Below, piece after piece: positions 37,957 to 47,333 of a stretch of DNA of 64,000 nucleotides. How positions within the stretch are numbered: position 1 is the first letter of the stretch; each line of letters starts with the position of its first letter. Below the pieces are notes generated by a model. The model worked only from the letters and a program-made list of their open reading frames with translations, did not search any database and was not told the origin of the DNA. Source of the stretch: an uncultured Eggerthellaceae bacterium (lineage in GTDB: Bacteria; Actinomycetota; Coriobacteriia; Coriobacteriales; Eggerthellaceae); contig CAJUQH010000001.1 of NCBI GenBank assembly GCA_910588095.1, forward strand, positions 62,001 to 126,000, given 5' to 3'. Both the position numbers and the translations under genes were made by a program.

Positions 37957-37983
37957 GCGCTTGAGGATGGAGAGAGGAACGTA

Positions 37984-38925
37984 ATGCCTACGACTTCAGG
38001 CGCGATAAGCGCCAAGAATACCCAGCCCGCATCCGGCCGGTTCGTGGCCATGATTCTGGCTTTTGTGGCTGGCGCCTCCTTTGGTCTCGCTGGCGCGGTG
38101 AGCCGTGTTGTTGCGCAGCAGGGCTTTACTGTCAGCCAGATTGTGGTAGCCCAGACCTGGTCGGCCTTGATCATTTTGGGTGCCTTGATGATCGTCCGCT
38201 TTCGCCCCCGCATGAGCGCCAAGGAGGCGCTTATGCTTATGGGCGTCGGATGCGCCCAGATTCTTTCCGGCTTCTGCTACTACACGGCCATCAGCATGCT
38301 CTCAGTGGGCACGGCCGTGGCCATTCAGTTCCAGTACGTATGGATCGTCGTGGTCATCGCTGCGGTGGCGAATCGCAAGCTGCCGTCGAAATGGGTGGTG
38401 CTCGCTACGGCGCTCATCATCTTCGGGACCTTGTTCGCCAGCGGCCTAGCGGGCGAGTTCCTCGCTGGTGGCTTGCAGATGAGTCCCCTTGGGCTGGCCA
38501 TCGCTTTTGCATGCGCGGTGCTCTACGGGCTCTTCATCTTCCTGAACGGGAAGGTGGCAACCGAGCATCACCCGGTGACGCGCTCGTTCTTCATGATGGT
38601 GGGCGGCGTCATGCTCGCGTCGATCCTCTGCCCAGGGTTTTACGTAGGCGAATGCGATATGATGACCATCGTTCCGGGCGGCATCGCCATGGGACTCATC
38701 TCGTCGGTCATCCCTTGCGTTTGCTTGGCTGCGTCGGCATCAAAGCTGCCGGGCGGCCTTGTGGCCATCCTCACCTCATCCGAGCTTCCTGCTGCCGTGC
38801 TGGCTGGGTTCCTTATGTTTGGCGAAGAGGTCACGCCCCTCATCTTGTTCGGGGTCGTGCTCATCCTCGTGAGCATCGTGCTTTCGGAAATGGACTCTTT
38901 CATAAAGAAGAAGGCCCCATCCTAG
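37984..38925 (+). CDS. EamA/DMT-superfamily transporter
   Basis: 313-residue polytopic protein with the two-fold EamA repeat: about ten membrane segments, N-terminal GASFGLAGAVSRVVAQQGF and second-half LYGLFIFLNGKVA and SSVIPCVCLAASASKLPGG. DMT proteins move amino acids, nucleotides or drugs; the substrate here is unknown. AGAGAGG precedes the ATG. Follows the nitrilase and four-span protein on the same strand. Confidence 0.9.
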   Translation: MPTTSGAISAKNTQPASGRFVAMILAFVAGASFGLAGAVSRVVAQQGFTVSQIVVAQTWSALIILGALMIVRFRPRMSAKEALMLMGVGCAQILSGFCYYTAISMLSVGTAVAIQFQYVWIVVVIAAVANRKLPSKWVVLATALIIFGTLFASGLAGEFLAGGLQMSPLGLAIAFACAVLYGLFIFLNGKVATEHHPVTRSFFMMVGGVMLASILCPGFYVGECDMMTIVPGGIAMGLISSVIPCVCLAASASKLPGGLVAILTSSELPAAVLAGFLMFGEEVTPLILFGVVLILVSIVLSEMDSFIKKKAPS

Positions 38926-38981
38926 TCTATCGATCCCGCTCGGCTCCGGCTGGGCCCTTCCATATCTGACGTGGTCCCAAG

Positions 38982-39010
38982 CGCCCCATCCTGCTGAGCA
39001 GGGTGGGGCG
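38982..39010 (+). terminator. Hairpin after the EamA gene
   Basis: 14-base arms CGCCCCATCCTGCT/AGCAGGGTGGGGCG with one G-U pair and almost no loop, 57 bases after the stop codon. The remaining 39011-39284 gap holds a short dyad (CGCTGT/ACAGCG, 39072-39085) but no clear promoter and no T-box. Confidence 0.65.
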
Positions 39011-39284
39011 TGCTTGCGCTAGATCCCCTGATGGCTGCAGGAAGTTTCGCGATTCCAGCAAAAGGATGACACGCTGTCAACAGCGCTCGGAATGCTGCCC
39101 GCAAGGGCATACAAGGGAGTATCTTCTGAATCGCTGGGCGGGTGTCGAGGCATAGTATCCCCTCCTTCTCTTGGTTGCGTTGGCGCTTCTATTCGCAAAG
39201 TCAAGACCACGGTCGAATGCGCCAGTCCTCTACGCAGCGCTCAACGGCAAAACATTGCAGCAAGAGACAAGGAGCGTGAGACCG

Positions 39285-41147
39285 ATGCGGAACGATGTCG
39301 ATCTGAAAGCAATCTTCATCGGCGATAAGGCTGAGAACGGCGATTTCTACAAGGAGCAGATGGACAGGCTCATGGAGTCCCATTTCGGCTGGCGAAAGGA
39401 TTATCAACCTGGGGACGAGCCATCTATAACCCTGGACGACCAGCGCACCCCCGAGTTCCTGGCCACCAAGGAGCATATCGAGGATGTGCTCGACCAGGTG
39501 GATTCGCGCTTGCGCGCTGGGTCTATCCCGTGGGCATCGGCTGGGCGCTACTGGGGCCAGATGAACTCCGACACGCTGCTGCCGGCCATGCTGGCTTACA
39601 GCCAGGCCATGATGTGGAACGGCAACAACGTCGCCCTCGAGTCGTCGATGGCAACCTCTGAGATGGAAGCCGAGGTCGGCGAGGACCTGTGCCAGCTGCT
39701 CGGCTACCCCGAGGGCTGGGCTCACCTCACCCACGACGGCTCCATGGCAAACCTCGAGGGCATCTGGTATGCCCGTTGCATCAAGTCCATCCCGCTGGCG
39801 TTGGCCGAGGTCGTGCCCGACACGGTAGCCGGCAAGGACGAGTGGGCGCTGCTCAACATGTCGGTGGACGAGATCCTCGACATCTGCTCGAAGCTGACCG
39901 GCGACCAGATGGAAGCCGTCAAGGCGGCCAGCTCGCGCAGTGGCAAGAACATCCAGAAGCTGGGCAAGTGGATCGTCCCCCAGACCAAGCACTACAGCTG
40001 GGAGAAGGCCGCCGACATCAGCGGCGTGGGCCTCGACAACGTGGTGGACATCCCCGTGATGAGCAGCTACCGCATGGACATCGACGCGCTGGACAAGACC
40101 ATTGCCAAGCTCGTGGCCGAGAAGACCCCTATCTTGGGCGTCGTGGCCGTGGTGGGCACCACCGAGGAAGGCGCGGTCGATGAGTGCCACAAGGTGGCCG
40201 AGCTGCGCGAGAAGTACGCCAAGCAGGGCGTGAACTTCTACTTCCATGTAGACGCGGCTTATGGTGGCTACGGCCGTGCGCTGTTCCTTGACACCGACGG
40301 CAGCTTCATTCCCTACGACCAGCTCGATGCCAAGTTCAAGGAGCACGACGTGTTCCACTACCCGGTGAAGGTATCCGAAGACGTGTACAACGGCTTCAAG
40401 GCCATCGCCACCGCCGATTCCGTGACCATCGACCCGCACAAGATGGGCTATGTCCCCTATTCCGTGGGCGGCATCGCCATTCGCAAGCAGGCCATGCGCA
40501 ACATAATCAGCTATTACGCTTCCTACGTGTTCGAGAAGTCCGTCAAGGCACCCGACCTGCTGGGCGCCTTCATCATCGGCGGCTCGAAGGCTGGCGCTAA
40601 CGCGGCGGCCGTATGGGCGGCTCATCGCGTGGTGCCGCTGAACATCGCGGGCTATGGGCGCTTGGTGGGCGCCTCCATGGAGGCAGCGAATCGTTGGCGC
40701 GCCTTCCTGAAGGATCTGACCTTCGACATCAACGGCACGCCTGTCGTGGTCAACGTGCTGGACAACCCCGATTTCAACATGGTGGACTGGACCTTCCAGG
40801 TGAAGGGCTGCACCGACCTTGCTGCTACCAACCGCCTGAACGAGCTGATGTTCGACAAGGACAGCTACGAGAACGGCGAGGTGTACAGCATGGGCTTCAT
40901 CACGTCCCACACCACGTTCTCGAAGGACGGTTACGGCACTTCGCCCGAGCCGTTCATCAAGCAGATGGGCATGTCGCTGGATGAGTGGAACAAGGCGGGC
41001 CAGGTGACGCTGCTGCGCGCGGCGGTCATGACCCCGTACCTGCGCGAAGACGGCATCTTCGCTTCGTACTCCGAAGCGGTGAAGGCGGTCATGCAGAAGA
41101 AGCTCGAGCAGATCATCGAGCATGAGGGATCGGCAGTGGGGGCCTAA
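39285..41147 (+). CDS. tyrDC: Tyrosine decarboxylase (PLP-dependent)
   Basis: Converts L-tyrosine to tyramine; enterococcal enzymes also act on L-DOPA. The 620-residue product closely follows the Enterococcus TyrDC as I recall it, from KAIFIGDKAENG at the N terminus through SRLRAGSIPW, SAGRYWGQMN, AASSRSGKNIQKLGKW, VAVVGTTEEG and HVDAAYGGY to the PLP-lysine motif DPHKMGYVPY (K386) and SHTTFSKDGYG. Length equals that of the enterococcal enzyme. AAGGAG lies ten bases before the ATG; the longer frame upstream is ignored. Two antiporter genes follow. Confidence 0.93.
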   Translation: MRNDVDLKAIFIGDKAENGDFYKEQMDRLMESHFGWRKDYQPGDEPSITLDDQRTPEFLATKEHIEDVLDQVDSRLRAGSIPWASAGRYWGQMNSDTLLPAMLAYSQAMMWNGNNVALESSMATSEMEAEVGEDLCQLLGYPEGWAHLTHDGSMANLEGIWYARCIKSIPLALAEVVPDTVAGKDEWALLNMSVDEILDICSKLTGDQMEAVKAASSRSGKNIQKLGKWIVPQTKHYSWEKAADISGVGLDNVVDIPVMSSYRMDIDALDKTIAKLVAEKTPILGVVAVVGTTEEGAVDECHKVAELREKYAKQGVNFYFHVDAAYGGYGRALFLDTDGSFIPYDQLDAKFKEHDVFHYPVKVSEDVYNGFKAIATADSVTIDPHKMGYVPYSVGGIAIRKQAMRNIISYYASYVFEKSVKAPDLLGAFIIGGSKAGANAAAVWAAHRVVPLNIAGYGRLVGASMEAANRWRAFLKDLTFDINGTPVVVNVLDNPDFNMVDWTFQVKGCTDLAATNRLNELMFDKDSYENGEVYSMGFITSHTTFSKDGYGTSPEPFIKQMGMSLDEWNKAGQVTLLRAAVMTPYLREDGIFASYSEAVKAVMQKKLEQIIEHEGSAVGA

Positions 41148-41199
41148 GGGCACCCGCGAGGATGCTGCAAGCGCGCAGACAAGATAAGGAAGTGGTCTT

Positions 41200-42843
41200 A
41201 TGTCTCAACAAAACTCAGGCAAAGGGGGTAAGACGGCGCTGTCCAAGGTGTCAACCTTGGCGTTCGTAGGCATGACCTGCGCGCTGGCAGTGTCCATCCG
41301 AAACATTCCCGACGTGGCCTCTACCGGCTGGACGATGTTCTTCTACATGCTGGTGGCTGCTGTGGCCTTCGGGTTCCCCATCGCGCTCATCGCTGGCGAG
41401 TTCACGACGAGCTACCCAGGCGCTGGTGGCCCAGAGCTCTGGAACACCAAATCGCTTTCTGGGCGCTGGGGCTTCACCACAAGCTGGCTTCTGTGGGTGC
41501 AGATGTTCCCCGGCATGGTGATGGTCGCAAGCGTGCTGGCCCCCCTGGCCGGGTACGTCATCAACGACGTGTCCTTAGGGCTCAACAACGTGTTCACCCT
41601 GGTGTGCATCTTGGTGGTGTACTGGGGCGTGACGTTCTTGAACATGCGCTTTGACATGTCGAAGATCGGCGGCAAGATAGGCATCTGGCTGGGGCTCTAC
41701 ATTCCCATCGTGGCGATGTTCCTGCTCGGCGTGTTCGCATGCGCCAAGACGGGCTTGCTCGAAGGCGGAACCCTGGGAGCCTTCAGCTGGGACAAGCTTA
41801 TCCCCGACAGCACGACGTGGTCGACCATGGCCATGTTCTCGACCATAATATTCATCTTCACCGGCATCGAGATGAGCTCGGTGTACGTGCAGCGCCTGAC
41901 GAAGCCCGACAAGCAGTACCCGGTGGGCATATTCGTCTCGCTACTGCTGATGCTCGTGTTCAACGTGGCCAATGCCGTGCTGGTGTCCAACGTGGTGCCT
42001 GCGGGCGAGATGCAGCTGAACAACATCACCCAGGCCGTGGCCGTCTACGTTCAGGTGCTGGGGCTGCCCAGCTGGATCGTCAACGTGTTCGCTGCCATGG
42101 TGTTCGTGGGCGTGGTCGTGCAGCTCTCTGGCTGGGTATCCGGCCCGTCGCAGACGATCACGGCCAGCGCGCGTCGCGGGAACTACCCGCCGAAGTGGCG
42201 CTTCTGGAAGACGAACAAGTACGGGCTGGCTAACACCGTGCTCATCGTCCAGGCTGTCGTCATCTCGCTGTTCTCGGGCGTGTACCTGCTCATACCGGCC
42301 ATCAACACCGCCTTCGTCATGCTGGTCAACGCCACATCGCTCATGTACTGCCTGGTGTACGTCATGATGGCCATCGGCATCATCCGCTTGCGCAAGGTGG
42401 CGCCTGGCCTCAAACGCCCGTTCCGCATCGGCAAGCACGGCAACGGCTTGTGCTATGCCGTGGCCGGGTTGCTGCTGGCGACCATCGTGGCCGCCAACGT
42501 CATGACCTATGCGACCAGCTCGCTGGTGAACAACGTGGTGGTGACTGCGGTGACGGTGGTGCTGTTCGTTATCCCGCTGGTCATCTACAAGTACCAGAAG
42601 GCTGACTGGAAGACCGAGGTTGACGCCGAGATGGCCAAGGCCGGCATCGTGGTTCCCAGCGAGGAAGCCACCGAGGAGGTGCCTGCCGAGGCGCAAGGCG
42701 TCGCGGCTGTGAGCGGCAGCGATGCGGGCAAGAAGCTGCTAGCCGCCAAGGCTGCGTCCGGCGCTGCTGGAGCGGTTGCGGCCGTTGCGGCGGCATCGAC
42801 GCCGCGCAAGCACGCCACGACCACTGCGGCCGCGCACCGGTAA
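41200..42843 (+). CDS. APC-family amino acid antiporter, probable tyrosine/tyramine exchanger, copy 1
   Basis: 547-residue, about 12-span permease of the glutamate:GABA antiporter type (GadC/TyrP group). Family features: SKVSTLAFVGMTCALAVSIRN, IPDVASTGWTMFFYM, and the WVSGPSQTI segment. A long Ala-rich cytoplasmic tail follows. Placed 52 bases after tyrosine decarboxylase, it is inferred to import tyrosine and export tyramine. A paralogue starts within ten bases of its stop. Confidence 0.85.
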   Translation: MSQQNSGKGGKTALSKVSTLAFVGMTCALAVSIRNIPDVASTGWTMFFYMLVAAVAFGFPIALIAGEFTTSYPGAGGPELWNTKSLSGRWGFTTSWLLWVQMFPGMVMVASVLAPLAGYVINDVSLGLNNVFTLVCILVVYWGVTFLNMRFDMSKIGGKIGIWLGLYIPIVAMFLLGVFACAKTGLLEGGTLGAFSWDKLIPDSTTWSTMAMFSTIIFIFTGIEMSSVYVQRLTKPDKQYPVGIFVSLLLMLVFNVANAVLVSNVVPAGEMQLNNITQAVAVYVQVLGLPSWIVNVFAAMVFVGVVVQLSGWVSGPSQTITASARRGNYPPKWRFWKTNKYGLANTVLIVQAVVISLFSGVYLLIPAINTAFVMLVNATSLMYCLVYVMMAIGIIRLRKVAPGLKRPFRIGKHGNGLCYAVAGLLLATIVAANVMTYATSSLVNNVVVTAVTVVLFVIPLVIYKYQKADWKTEVDAEMAKAGIVVPSEEATEEVPAEAQGVAAVSGSDAGKKLLAAKAASGAAGAVAAVAAASTPRKHATTTAAAHR

Positions 42844-42852
42844 CGGGTGGTC

Positions 42853-44460
42853 ATGATGGGCGCTGGACAGCAGAAGGCCATTCGAACCGCCAAGGGGAAG
42901 GGGGCGACGCCTCTTGCCAAGGTGTCGTTCCTTTCCTTCGTCGGCATGACCTGTGCGCTTGCCCTGACGGTGCGCAACATACCCGACGTGGCGTCTACCG
43001 GCTGGACCATGTTCTTCTACATGGCGGTGAGCGCGCTGCTGTTCGGCTTTCCCATCGTGCTGCTGGCTGGCGAGCTGGCCACCACCTACCCTGAGGACGG
43101 GGGCGTCGAGCTTTGGGCCGAGAACACCCTGGGCGGCAAATGGGGCTATGTGGTCTCGTGGCTATCATGGGTGCAGCTGTTCCCCGGCATGGTGATGGTG
43201 GCCAGCGTGCTGGCCCCGATGCTGGGCTATGTGGTGGGCCGCCCCGACCTGGCGACCAGCAACCTCTTCACGTTGGCGTGCATCCTAGTGGTGTACTGGC
43301 TGGTGACCGTGCTCAACATGAAGTTCGACATGGCGAAGATTGGCGGCAAGTTCGGCATATGGGTCGGGCTCTACATACCTATCCTCATGCTGTTCGTGCT
43401 GGGGGTCGCGTCGTTGCTGAAGATGGGCATCTCGCCCGCATCGACGCTGGGCACGTTCTCACCCGAGAAGCTCATCCCTGACGGGCAGACCGCCCAGACC
43501 CTTTCGATGTTCGCGCCCATCATCATGATATTCATCGGCATAGAGATGAGCTCGGTGTACATCCGGCGCCTGCGCCAGCCGCGCAAGGAGTACGCGCGGG
43601 GCGCGATGCTGGCTTTGCTGCTCATGTTCCTGTTCAACGTGGTGTGCGCCTTCCTGGTGGCAGCTTTCGTGCCATCCGGCGAGATGCAGCTGAACAACAT
43701 CACCCAGGCTTTGGCCATCTACGTGCAGGTGCTGGGGCTGCCGGGCTGGGTGGTGCCCTTGTTTGCGCTGATGGTGCTCGTGGGGGCCATCGTGGAGCTT
43801 TCGGGCTGGGTGTCGGGGCCGTCTTCCATGGTGGTGGCCGTGGCTCGACGCGGCCTGTATCCGCCGAAATGGCGCTTCTGGCGCGCGGCCCACGAGGGGT
43901 TGTCCATTCGGGTGAGCATCGTGCAAGCATGCATGATATCGCTGTTCGCGGTCATCTACCTGCTCATCCCCGATATCAACGGCGCCTTCCTCATGCTGGT
44001 CAACGCCGCGTCGGTGCTCTACTGCATCGTGTACATCATCATGGCCGTGGGCTTCATCCGCATGCGGCTGCGCAGCCCTGAGCTCAACCATCCCTTCCGC
44101 ATCGGCAAGCGCGGCAACGGTCTTGGCATAGCGGTGGCGGTCACGCTCATCGTGGTGACCGTGGGGGTCAACGTGCTCACGTTCCTGTACAGTTCGGCTG
44201 TCAACAACCTGGTGGTGTCGGCCATCACGATCGTGCTGTTCGCGGCGCCGCTCGTCATCTATCGCCTGCACAGCTCGGACTGGGCCGAGCAGGCCTACAC
44301 GATGATGGTGGGCTACTACGGCGAGCAGCGGGCCGAGAATCTGTTGCAAGACGCCTACGGAAGCCGCGGGGTTCCAAGCAGCCTTGTGGCGCCGCAAGGG
44401 GCGATGCCACAGGTCGCCGCACCGCGCTCCAATGCCCGCAGCGTCGATGACAGGAGATAA
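42853..44460 (+). CDS. APC-family amino acid antiporter, probable tyrosine/tyramine exchanger, copy 2
   Basis: About 535 residues, clearly paralogous to the preceding gene: KVSFLSFVGMTCALALTVRN, the identical IPDVASTGWTMFFYM and WVSGPSSMV. Start is GTG 42847 or ATG 42853; I prefer the ATG. It has its own C-terminal tail (NLLQDAYGSRGVPSSL). A tandem duplication followed by divergence explains the pair; the second copy may differ in substrate, for example DOPA or another aromatic amino acid. Confidence 0.83.
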   Translation: MMGAGQQKAIRTAKGKGATPLAKVSFLSFVGMTCALALTVRNIPDVASTGWTMFFYMAVSALLFGFPIVLLAGELATTYPEDGGVELWAENTLGGKWGYVVSWLSWVQLFPGMVMVASVLAPMLGYVVGRPDLATSNLFTLACILVVYWLVTVLNMKFDMAKIGGKFGIWVGLYIPILMLFVLGVASLLKMGISPASTLGTFSPEKLIPDGQTAQTLSMFAPIIMIFIGIEMSSVYIRRLRQPRKEYARGAMLALLLMFLFNVVCAFLVAAFVPSGEMQLNNITQALAIYVQVLGLPGWVVPLFALMVLVGAIVELSGWVSGPSSMVVAVARRGLYPPKWRFWRAAHEGLSIRVSIVQACMISLFAVIYLLIPDINGAFLMLVNAASVLYCIVYIIMAVGFIRMRLRSPELNHPFRIGKRGNGLGIAVAVTLIVVTVGVNVLTFLYSSAVNNLVVSAITIVLFAAPLVIYRLHSSDWAEQAYTMMVGYYGEQRAENLLQDAYGSRGVPSSLVAPQGAMPQVAAPRSNARSVDDRR

Positions 44461-44628
44461 ACGAAAAGCCAGCGCGCGGGGAACGACCCGCGCTTAGCTC
44501 GCCTTTTCCCCTGCTCGGCGCGATAGGATGCGAGGCAGGAGGAGAGATTGATTCTGCTAGAGATTCGCCGATATTACTTTCCCTCCGTACAAATGCTGGA
44601 AGCAACGAATCGAAGGGATGGTACTACG

Positions 44629-45579
44629 ATGACTTCCGAGAAACGCGACAACCGGATGATAGCAACAGCGATCGGCAAGCACGAGAAGATGCGCACCCCG
44701 CACATCGATCGTACGGCCATCAGCCCCTACGCCCAATGGTGCGACGGCTACGGCATGCCGGGCGCCTATGGCAACGGCTACGTGAACGTGCTCAAGGTCT
44801 CCTGCGGTGCCGTGGACAAGACCAAGGACGCCCTCATCGACCGCATCGTCACCTATGACAAGGGAGAATGCGCCGATGCCTACGTGGGCCAGATCAACAT
44901 GATCACCGCGAGCTCCTTCAATGGCATCCAGGGCCAGATCTGGGGGCATGACCTGGCCGCCCATGACGACATCAAGAACGGCAAGATCGAGCCGCTGTTC
45001 ACCGAGAAGCAGTTCGACGGCTCCGAGCTGAAGGTCTACGATGGCAAGCCGCTCATCCAGGCGGGCATCGAGCTGTTCGGCACCGACGCCGACCGCCGCT
45101 ACCATCCCGCTCCGGGCGCGCATGTCATCTGCGCGAACAAGGGCGTCGTGGCCTACCGCCCGAAGGAAGGCCAGCCTCTCAAGGAAGGCGAAGCCTACGG
45201 CGTGTGGTGCTTCATCGCCATTTCCCTGACCAACGACCCTGATTACGCAGCCAACCTCTTCATCGAGGATGCGGGCGTGTGGACCGAGAACGACAGCGAG
45301 CAGGACCTCGTCGACTTCCTGAACCAGCGTCGCAAGGAGATCGTCTGGTCGGTCGTGGAATGCGGCAACGACTCTGGCGTGCTGTTCGACCGCACCTATA
45401 TCTCCTACAACTACGTGATGATGAAGCCGAACCAGATCGGCAACGCCATCACCGTCGGCCCGTATGTGACGCTGGCCAAGGATGCCATCCCGATGGAGGG
45501 CTTCGGCAAGCTGAACGACATGACGCTGACCGACTGGCTGAAGGACCAGGGATTCGAGACCCTGACCGGCTTGAAGTAG
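44629..45579 (+). CDS. hdcA: Pyruvoyl-dependent histidine decarboxylase proenzyme
   Basis: Makes histamine from histidine. The 316-residue precursor matches the Lactobacillus 30a type enzyme: IDRTAISPYAQW, GNGYVNVLKV, YVGQINMITASSF, LFTEKQFDGSELKVY, HVICANK, FIEDAG. Self-cleavage between S95 and S96 (in TASSF) would give a beta chain and an alpha chain carrying the N-terminal pyruvoyl group. No hdcB maturation gene is present nearby. A hairpin (GCGCGGG/CCCGCGC, 44474-44493) lies in the 44461-44628 gap. Two antiporter genes follow. Confidence 0.95.
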   Translation: MTSEKRDNRMIATAIGKHEKMRTPHIDRTAISPYAQWCDGYGMPGAYGNGYVNVLKVSCGAVDKTKDALIDRIVTYDKGECADAYVGQINMITASSFNGIQGQIWGHDLAAHDDIKNGKIEPLFTEKQFDGSELKVYDGKPLIQAGIELFGTDADRRYHPAPGAHVICANKGVVAYRPKEGQPLKEGEAYGVWCFIAISLTNDPDYAANLFIEDAGVWTENDSEQDLVDFLNQRRKEIVWSVVECGNDSGVLFDRTYISYNYVMMKPNQIGNAITVGPYVTLAKDAIPMEGFGKLNDMTLTDWLKDQGFETLTGLK

Positions 45580-45603
45580 CCGCGTGATACCAAGATAGAA
45601 GAT

Positions 45604-45641
45604 CAGGGCGCGGTTGCGGCCGCAGCCGAGGCCGCGCCCTG
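45604..45641 (+). terminator. Hairpin between hdcA and antiporter
   Basis: 10-bp stem CAGGGCGCGG/CCGCGCCCTG, loop of 18, no U-tract. Likely an attenuating or stabilising structure in the operon mRNA. Confidence 0.55.
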
Positions 45642-45665
45642 ACGGATTGTTCGAAGGAGACTATC

Positions 45666-47243
45666 ATGGCTGAGATCAAGACAGTCGCCACCACGGCTCA
45701 ATCCGCCAACGCCACGGCAAACGCTCCCGCGACGGCCGCAGGCAACGGCGGAAAGCCAGCTAAGACCTCGACTGACACGAAGAAGGTAGGCCTCATCGGC
45801 CTGATCGCGATCGTCATCTCGGCTATGGTAGGCGGCGGCATCTACGATCTGCCCCAGAACATGGCTGCGAGCGCTTCGGCGGGCAGCCAGATAGTAGCGT
45901 GGGCCATCACCGGCGTGGGCATCTGGTTCATCGCCAACACGTTCCGCATCCTGGCCCAGGTGAAGCCCAACATGAAGAACGGCCTCTACACCTATGCGGA
46001 GCGCGGCTTCGGCAAGTTCGTGGGCTTCCTGATCGCCTACGGCTACTGGATCTGCAACTGCTTCGCGCTGGTGGCGTACGGCGTGCTCATCATGTCGACG
46101 ATGAACTACTTCTTCCCCGGCGTGTTCGAGGGCGGCAACAACTGGCCCTCCATCATCGGCGCCACCGTCATCACGTGGCTCATGCTCTGGCTGGCCCTGC
46201 GCGGCGCCAAGAGCGGTGCGTTCCTGAACGTCATCGGCACCATCGGCAAGATCCTGCCCGTGCTGGTGTTCATCGTGCTGATACTGACCATATTCCAGTT
46301 CGGCATGTTCATGGACGCCTTCTGGGGCGTTGCGAAGGACGGCTCGGCATTGTCGTTCAACTTCGGTGACGTGATGAGCCAAGTATCCGGCACGATGCTG
46401 GTCACCTTGTGGCTGTTCATCGGCATCGAGGGCGCCGTGGTCGTGTCGGGCGAGGCCAAGAGCCAGAACGACGTGGCCAAGGCCACGACCATCGGCTACC
46501 TGGTCATCCTGGCGCTGTACGTGCTCGTGTCGCTGCTGCCGCTGGGCGTGTTCACCCAAGGCGAGATCGCCGGCATGGCCGACCCGTCCATGGCTGCCAT
46601 CATGAGCCAGAAGTTCGGCGCGTGGGGCGCGGTCATGGTCAACGTGGGCGTCATCATATCGGTGCTGTCGTCGTGGCTGGTATGGATGCTCATGCTCGGC
46701 CAGATGCCGCTGTTCGCAGCGCGCGACGGCATCTTCCCGAAGCGCTTCGCCCAGCAGAACAGCAAGGGCGCCCCCAGCTACTCGCTGCTGTGGACCACCA
46801 TCGCCATCCAGGTGCTGCTCATACTGTGCCACTTCACCAGCGGCAACGCATGGAACACCATGATATCCATCACGTCGGTCATGGCGATGCCCTGCTACCT
46901 CATGTGCACGTTGTTCCTCTGGAAGATAGCCGTCAAGGAGCCTTGGAAGAAAGGCGAGAACGGCGTGCGCTTCTCGAAGGCCAACGGCCTGGCCACGGGC
47001 ATCATCGGCACGGTGTTCGCCCTGTATCTGGTGTATGCGGCCGGTTTGAACTACCTGATGATCGCAGCGTTCGTGTATGCCATCGGCATCCCGCTGTTCA
47101 TCATCGGGCGCAAGCAGGCGGGCCAGGAAGGCAGCGTGCTGGGCTACTTCACCAAGTGGGAGAAGGTGCTCTGCGTGGCGGTCATCATCCTGGGCGTCGT
47201 AGGCATCATCTACAGCATCTCGAGCGGCGTGTTCACGGCTTAG
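45666..47243 (+). CDS. APC-family basic amino acid antiporter, probable histidine/histamine exchanger, copy 1
   Basis: 525-residue, 12-span permease of the ArcD/HdcP (APA) type. The family start VGLIGLIAIVISAMVGGGIYDLP is clear, followed by MKNGLYTYAERGFGKF, GIEGAVVVSGEAKS and RDGIFPKRFA. The N-terminal 40 residues are a hydrophilic Ala/Thr-rich tail. GAAGGAG precedes the ATG. Next to hdcA it is inferred to exchange histidine for histamine. Confidence 0.86.
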   Translation: MAEIKTVATTAQSANATANAPATAAGNGGKPAKTSTDTKKVGLIGLIAIVISAMVGGGIYDLPQNMAASASAGSQIVAWAITGVGIWFIANTFRILAQVKPNMKNGLYTYAERGFGKFVGFLIAYGYWICNCFALVAYGVLIMSTMNYFFPGVFEGGNNWPSIIGATVITWLMLWLALRGAKSGAFLNVIGTIGKILPVLVFIVLILTIFQFGMFMDAFWGVAKDGSALSFNFGDVMSQVSGTMLVTLWLFIGIEGAVVVSGEAKSQNDVAKATTIGYLVILALYVLVSLLPLGVFTQGEIAGMADPSMAAIMSQKFGAWGAVMVNVGVIISVLSSWLVWMLMLGQMPLFAARDGIFPKRFAQQNSKGAPSYSLLWTTIAIQVLLILCHFTSGNAWNTMISITSVMAMPCYLMCTLFLWKIAVKEPWKKGENGVRFSKANGLATGIIGTVFALYLVYAAGLNYLMIAAFVYAIGIPLFIIGRKQAGQEGSVLGYFTKWEKVLCVAVIILGVVGIIYSISSGVFTA

Positions 47244-47273
47244 CACCGCGCCGCATGGCATCTGCTGCTAGCC

Positions 47274-47314
47274 GCAGCCCCCGCGTCAGCTTGCTGAGCC
47301 GATGTGGGGGCTGC
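47274..47314 (+). terminator. Hairpin between the two histidine-type antiporters
   Basis: 9-bp stem GCAGCCCCC/GGGGGCTGC with a 23-base loop, no U-tract. Confidence 0.5.
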
Positions 47315-47333
47315 CTTGACGAAGGGACCGGTC

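Noticed and set aside
39011..39284. T-box riboswitch before tyrosine decarboxylase
   Set aside because: Some tyrosine decarboxylase loci have one, but the AGGGTGGNACC motif is absent.
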